22,492 nt of DNA from Candidatus Woesearchaeota archaeon (GTDB taxonomy: Archaea > Nanobdellota > Nanobdellia > Woesearchaeales > JAGWAF01): assembly GCA_016932755.1 (NCBI GenBank), contig JAFGCE010000027.1, forward strand, positions 1 through 22,492, written 5' to 3'. The position numbers were made by a program, and so were the translations under genes. Below the pieces are notes generated by a model, which searched no databases, had not been told where the DNA came from, and saw only the letters and a program-made list of their open reading frames with translations. This document shows positions 21,559 to 22,492 of the stretch, one piece after another; position 1 is the first letter of the stretch, and each line of letters opens with the position of its first letter.

Positions 21559-22492
21559 ATGGTAAAACTATCAACCATTTTCGAATGCTTTTTAGGAATT
21601 GTTCTAATCATATCTGTAGTATTATTCACAGGAGGCATAATCGCTCATAGAAGCACAATTGATGCAGTTCCTGTTGTTTCTCTTGCTGTTCAAACAGACT
21701 TGAGTTCTTCAGTTGCAGATGAGCCTGAAACACAAACCCAGCAGTCGCAGGCAGCTGTTTCAGAGCCAGAGCCTGAACCAGAATCAATGACTTTTGTAAG
21801 CTCTTATACACCGCCTGTCTACAACAGGGGTGGAAGAAACAAGGTTTCTGATAATGTTCAGGCGCAGGTTGATGATTCAGGAAGCGCAAGGGTTATTGTA
21901 ACATTGTCTGATTCAGGAAAAAAGAACGAAGTTCTCAGCCAGCTTAAATCTTTTGACAAGAAAGTTGATATGAAATATGGTTTCGCAGGATATGTAGATG
22001 AAGATGATTTAGGCACACTTGAATCAAACGAATTTGTTTTGGGTGTTGATGAGGACAGGGTACTTCATGCTGCTAATGCGGAAAGCTTTCCTTTGATTAA
22101 TGCTGACAAAGCTTCAAATGCAAGCTATAATGGATTTGCTGATTTAACAGGAGCAGGACAAACTGTTTGTATAATTGATACTGGTGTAGATTATAGGCAC
22201 GATGATTTGGGAAATTGCACCGGAACCCAGTTTTTGAACGGAAGCTGCCCAACTATTATTGGAGGTTACGATTTTTATAATGGAGATGATGACTCAGCTG
22301 ATGACAATGGCCACGGAACTTCCATAGCCGGAATTATTGCTGGAAACGGTCCAGGATACAAAGGACTGGCTCCAGATGCAAAAATTGTTGCTTTGAAAAT
22401 TTCTGATGCAAGTGGAAATGCTTGGGAATCACATTTGGAAAATGCTGTTGACTGGTGTAATGATAATGCTTCAAAATATAATATAACTACAA
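21559..22492 (+). CDS. Subtilisin-like (S8) serine protease, N-terminal part
   Basis: The frame runs off the right edge after 311 codons. The N-terminus MVKLSTIFECFLGIVLIISV has one hydrophobic segment (about 10-29), a signal peptide or signal anchor. A low-complexity Gln/Glu/Pro stretch follows (about 55-76), then a prodomain of the I9/fervidolysin type (about 108-171: ARVIVTLSDSGKKNEVL...GFAGYVDEDDL). The catalytic domain shows the Asp in VCIIDTGVDYRHDDL (D207) and the His in DNGHGTSIAGIIAG (H252); the Ser lies outside the window. Several Cys (204, 220, 230, 300) suggest an exported, disulfide-containing enzyme. It is transcribed away from the regulator/giant-protein operon across a 180-base region with shared control elements. 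Confidence 0.9.
   Translation, partial: MVKLSTIFECFLGIVLIISVVLFTGGIIAHRSTIDAVPVVSLAVQTDLSSSVADEPETQTQQSQAAVSEPEPEPESMTFVSSYTPPVYNRGGRNKVSDNVQAQVDDSGSARVIVTLSDSGKKNEVLSQLKSFDKKVDMKYGFAGYVDEDDLGTLESNEFVLGVDEDRVLHAANAESFPLINADKASNASYNGFADLTGAGQTVCIIDTGVDYRHDDLGNCTGTQFLNGSCPTIIGGYDFYNGDDDSADDNGHGTSIAGIIAGNGPGYKGLAPDAKIVALKISDASGNAWESHLENAVDWCNDNASKYNITT

Overview
The window is archaeal. It carries archaeal-type ribosomal proteins (uS10, eL8/L7Ae, eS28, eL24), aEF-1A, an aEF-2 that keeps the diphthamide-site histidine, a class III (archaellin/pilin-type) signal peptide with a matching A24 prepilin peptidase, TATA-box promoters and several apparently leaderless genes. Very tight gene packing, together with unusual variants of aEF-2, HIT and cis-prenyltransferase proteins, suggests a DPANN-type lineage (Woesearchaeota/Pacearchaeota-like). 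That placement is inference and was not tested by phylogeny.

Layout, left to right. 1-291 is the C-terminus of an Asp/Glu racemase family enzyme. 361-2015 holds three plus-strand genes of unknown function, one with a response-regulator-like N-terminal domain. 2018-7329 is a seven-gene minus-strand translation cluster, in transcription order L7Ae, S28e, L24e, NDK, aEF-2, aEF-1A, S10. Its leader contains a structured element that may be an L7Ae-binding kink-turn. 7477-10663 is a two-gene minus-strand sugar operon: a GT4-HAD fusion protein, then a TreT-like trehalose synthase. 10756-11178 is an orphan gene. 11179-11895 is a divergent cis-prenyltransferase homologue with changed catalytic positions. 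11966-12841 is the A24 prepilin peptidase. 12838-14270 holds two adjacent HIT-fold proteins, both with Met where the nucleophilic His should be. 14367-14846 is a pilin-like secreted protein.

14847-21143 encodes a surface protein of about 2,100 residues, with Ig/cadherin-like ectodomains, a proline-rich stalk, about 13-15 membrane segments and repeated cytosolic helical modules. It is co-transcribed behind a small winged-helix regulator (21124-21378) whose promoter carries two identical-arm operators spaced exactly 20 bp apart. Divergent from it, from 21559 to the end of the window, is the start of a membrane-anchored, subtilisin-like (S8) protease.

How the parts may work together. The translation cluster is housekeeping. 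The sugar operon probably makes a disaccharide or a related glycosyl product through a phosphorylated intermediate. The right half (prepilin peptidase, pilin, giant receptor-like protein, regulator, protease) is mostly cell-surface material. The most unusual unit is the regulator/giant-protein operon with its divergent protease. All convergent gene pairs are separated by two bases or fewer, or overlap.
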